Shown: positions 62,017 to 64,000 of the stretch, piece after piece
Layout: every line of letters begins with the position of its first letter
Position numbering within the stretch: the stretch's first letter is position 1
Origin: Paenibacillus monticola
GTDB taxonomy: Bacteria; Bacillota; Bacilli; Paenibacillales; Paenibacillaceae
Assembly: GCF_009664975.1 (NCBI RefSeq)
Contig: NZ_WJXB01000001.1
Coordinates: 310,001 to 374,000 of the forward strand
Direction: 5' to 3'
DNA length: 64,000 nucleotides
The notes under the pieces: model-generated
Seen by the model: the letters and a program-made list of their open reading frames with translations, nothing else
The model's database searches: none
What the model was told of the DNA's origin: nothing
Program-made: the position numbers and the translations under genes

Positions 62017-64000
62017 TTGAAAAGGAATACTTTCACAAGGTTTATGACGATGACATTATCCATTCTTCTTATTTTTGGAAACGGCGGTTTGGCGTTGGCG
62101 AGCAGTACGGTTACTGTGAATAAAATGGTGCTGAGCGCAAACGAACTCGCGCTTGCTATTGAAGACACCGCTGTTTTGACAGCTACAGCCGTCTATTCTG
62201 ACGCCTCTTCCAGTGATGTTACCGTGAATGCGGATTGGTCAAGCGATAAATCGGCAGTTGCCTCTGTCTACAACGGAGTTGTAACAGCAAAGACAGAAGG
62301 GACAGCAACGATTGTTGCAGTGTATACATATACAGACGGCACGAAATTCTCTCAAGCTGCAACCGTTACTGTCTCCAAGAAGGTTAAAGCCTTAACCCAG
62401 AACACACAGAGCCTTGACTTGCGCAAGGGAGCGACAGACTCTGTTATTCTGACGGCAACCTACTCTGATAATACAACCGATGCGATAGTGGCGGACAAGG
62501 CGGTTTGGAGTACAAGTGATGCTTCGATCGCTACCGTTGTGAATGGTAAGGTGAAGGGGATTTCTTCCGGCACAGCGACTATTACAGGCGTATATGGTAA
62601 AAAGACCATTACGGTTACTGTCAATGTAGAAGTGGCGAAGCGGATTACACCAGACAAGACAGATGTTTCTCTCCTGTTGAATGACAGTACTAAGGTTGTG
62701 TTAACAGCCACGTTCCAGGATGGGACCCAGGAGAATGTAACCAGCCTGGCCACATGGTCTTCCAGTGATGAGAATGTTGCTGACGTGCTGGGCGGAGTAA
62801 TTACCGGGTACAAGCAGGGGACTGCTGTTATAACGGCTAAATACGGAACCAAAACAACTACTATTCAAGTGACGGTTGACCAGACCAGTAAACTGACGGT
62901 CGATGATCAGAGTGTATTCCTGAAGCCGGAGGATGAGCAGCAGATTACGCTAACGGCAGTTTATCCGGATGGCACTACAAAGGATGTTACAAGTACAGCA
63001 ATCTGGAGCTCTAGTGATTCCGGCATTGCCTATGTCTATAAAGGCAAGATATACGGCTATACGGCTGGCACAGCTACGATTACAGGAACATATGGCGATA
63101 AATCGGTAGCGGTCGAAGTTGATGTCGCAGTGGCACGCTATCTCGATCTGAGCGAAGAATCCTTAAGCCTGAACACGAATTCCAGCAGCAGCCTGACATT
63201 GAAGGCAACCTATGCGGATGGCAGCACCGAGGACGTGACTTCCCAAGCCGTCTGGAAATCCAGTAATGAATTAGTTGCTTTTGTCAAAAAAGGAGCCGTT
63301 ACAACTTATAAAACGTCGGGCACAGCCACCATCAGCGCTTCCTATGGTACGCTCGAAACCACGATGGAAGTTGAAGTTGGCGCAGTGAATAAATTGATAG
63401 CCGACCAGGAGAATGTATTCCTGCAAGTAGGCGGTGACCAGCAATTGAAGCTGACTGCAGTGGCAGGGAACGGCTCCTCGTCAGATGTGACAAGTGTAGC
63501 TACCTGGACCTCTAGCGATAAGGCAATTGCGCTTGTATCCAAGGGGTTGATTACAGGTTATTCCGTTGGGACGGCTACGATTACGGGTACGTATAATGGA
63601 TCGACTGTCACTGTTACAGTGGATGTAGGAATGGCGAGACATCTCACTTTGAGTGAGACGACACTAAATATGGCCGTCAATGCTTCCAAAGCGCTGACGC
63701 TTACAGCTACCTTTGCAGATGGAACTACTTCAGATGTAACGGCTCAGGCGACCTGGACCTCCAGTGATGAGGCTGTGGCTTTTGTAACTAAAGGAACGAT
63801 TAAGAGTTACGCAGAAGGCAACGTAACGATAAGTGCCAGCTATGGGGCTAAGTCCGTGAGTTCGAACCTTTCGGTAGGCAAAAGCAATAAATTGAGCATC
63901 GACGATGATAGTGTATTTTTACGAATTAATGGTACTCAGCAGTTGGTGCTCACTGCATTAGACGCTGAAGGTGTTTCCAGCAATGTTACAGCTGATGCAG
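62017..64000 (+). CDS. Secreted protein of tandem Big_2 (bacterial Ig-like) repeats, 3' end outside window
   Basis: The frame runs open from TTG 62017 (AGGAGG seven bases upstream) to the window end, at least 661 codons. A Sec signal peptide (~1-30, MTLSILLIFGNGGLALA) is followed by eight Big_2 modules of ~83-90 residues; each has 'LTAT(Y/F).DG...DVT..A.W.SS(D/N)...A.V..G.(I/V).....GTATI...YG' pattern. Modules 4, 6 and 8 share KL..D..SVFL and QQL.LTA, modules 5 and 7 share AR.L.LSE and end in SASYG, so a two-module unit is repeated. Probably a cell-surface adhesive or stalk protein; an enzymatic or SLH anchor domain may lie beyond the edge. Confidence 0.88.
   Translation, partial: MKRNTFTRFMTMTLSILLIFGNGGLALASSTVTVNKMVLSANELALAIEDTAVLTATAVYSDASSSDVTVNADWSSDKSAVASVYNGVVTAKTEGTATIVAVYTYTDGTKFSQAATVTVSKKVKALTQNTQSLDLRKGATDSVILTATYSDNTTDAIVADKAVWSTSDASIATVVNGKVKGISSGTATITGVYGKKTITVTVNVEVAKRITPDKTDVSLLLNDSTKVVLTATFQDGTQENVTSLATWSSSDENVADVLGGVITGYKQGTAVITAKYGTKTTTIQVTVDQTSKLTVDDQSVFLKPEDEQQITLTAVYPDGTTKDVTSTAIWSSSDSGIAYVYKGKIYGYTAGTATITGTYGDKSVAVEVDVAVARYLDLSEESLSLNTNSSSSLTLKATYADGSTEDVTSQAVWKSSNELVAFVKKGAVTTYKTSGTATISASYGTLETTMEVEVGAVNKLIADQENVFLQVGGDQQLKLTAVAGNGSSSDVTSVATWTSSDKAIALVSKGLITGYSVGTATITGTYNGSTVTVTVDVGMARHLTLSETTLNMAVNASKALTLTATFADGTTSDVTAQATWTSSDEAVAFVTKGTIKSYAEGNVTISASYGAKSVSSNLSVGKSNKLSIDDDSVFLRINGTQQLVLTALDAEGVSSNVTADA

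Overview
The window reads as a chromosomal segment of an endospore-forming, Gram-positive Bacillota, most likely Paenibacillus. The support is a complete GerA/GerB/GerC germinant-receptor operon, a Bce-type peptide-resistance module, YesM/YesN-type two-component genes beside an LplB/YtcP-type sugar ABC transporter, copper-amine-oxidase-like 'stalk' domains in secreted proteins, strong AGGAGG-type ribosome binding sites and a ccpN-yqfL pair. I saw no rRNA, tRNA, CRISPR array, prophage or insertion sequence.

Layout. 1-3.2 kb: tail of a possible general-stress protein, then a leftward gluconeogenesis group ccpN-yqfL-glpX. 3.2-5.7 kb: a DMT exporter divergent from a MocR-type regulator. 5.8-13.6 kb: a rightward cluster of GntR/UTRA regulator, complete ABC importer, two uncharacterised proteins and a PHP-domain metallohydrolase, in which the CehA/McbA-type hydrolase seems split over two overlapping genes. 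13.6-16 kb: feoA and a two-gene FeoB. 16.2-17.8 kb: WYL regulator and START-like protein. 17.8-29.1 kb: Bce-like ABC genes and Bce-like kinase/regulator genes separated by a five-gene germinant-receptor operon, with a secreted phosphodiester glycosidase upstream of the regulator. 29.3-39.2 kb: housekeeping and accessory genes (histidine phosphatase, DinB, O-antigen-ligase-like protein, RDD, SUKH, GGDEF, MFS, GDPD) with two decayed genes. 39.4-45.1 kb: a tightly overlapping STM4011-STM4015-like cassette (two radical SAM enzymes, alkaline-phosphatase-fold hydrolase, ATP-grasp-like protein, leucine-rich-repeat protein) ending in an orphan adenylylsulfate kinase. 45.5-48.3 kb: stalk-domain protein, two Nudix hydrolases, YhcH-like protein. 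48.5-58.1 kb: regulator-kinase-regulator locus, sugar ABC importer and a broken GH43 glycosidase. 58.3-61.8 kb: cutC and an iron-siderophore regulator/binding-protein pair with Fur-box-like sites. 62.0 kb to the end: a secreted protein built from Ig-like Big_2 repeats, cut by the window edge.

The best candidate for an undescribed system is the STM4011-4015-like cassette with cysC: its first radical SAM enzyme carries a SPASM-like C-terminal cysteine pattern, the genes are translationally coupled, and a perfect inverted repeat lies in the putative promoter. Second is the GntR-controlled importer operon with the split CehA/McbA hydrolase and an unrecognised 442-residue protein. All family assignments are from reading motifs; no database search was run.
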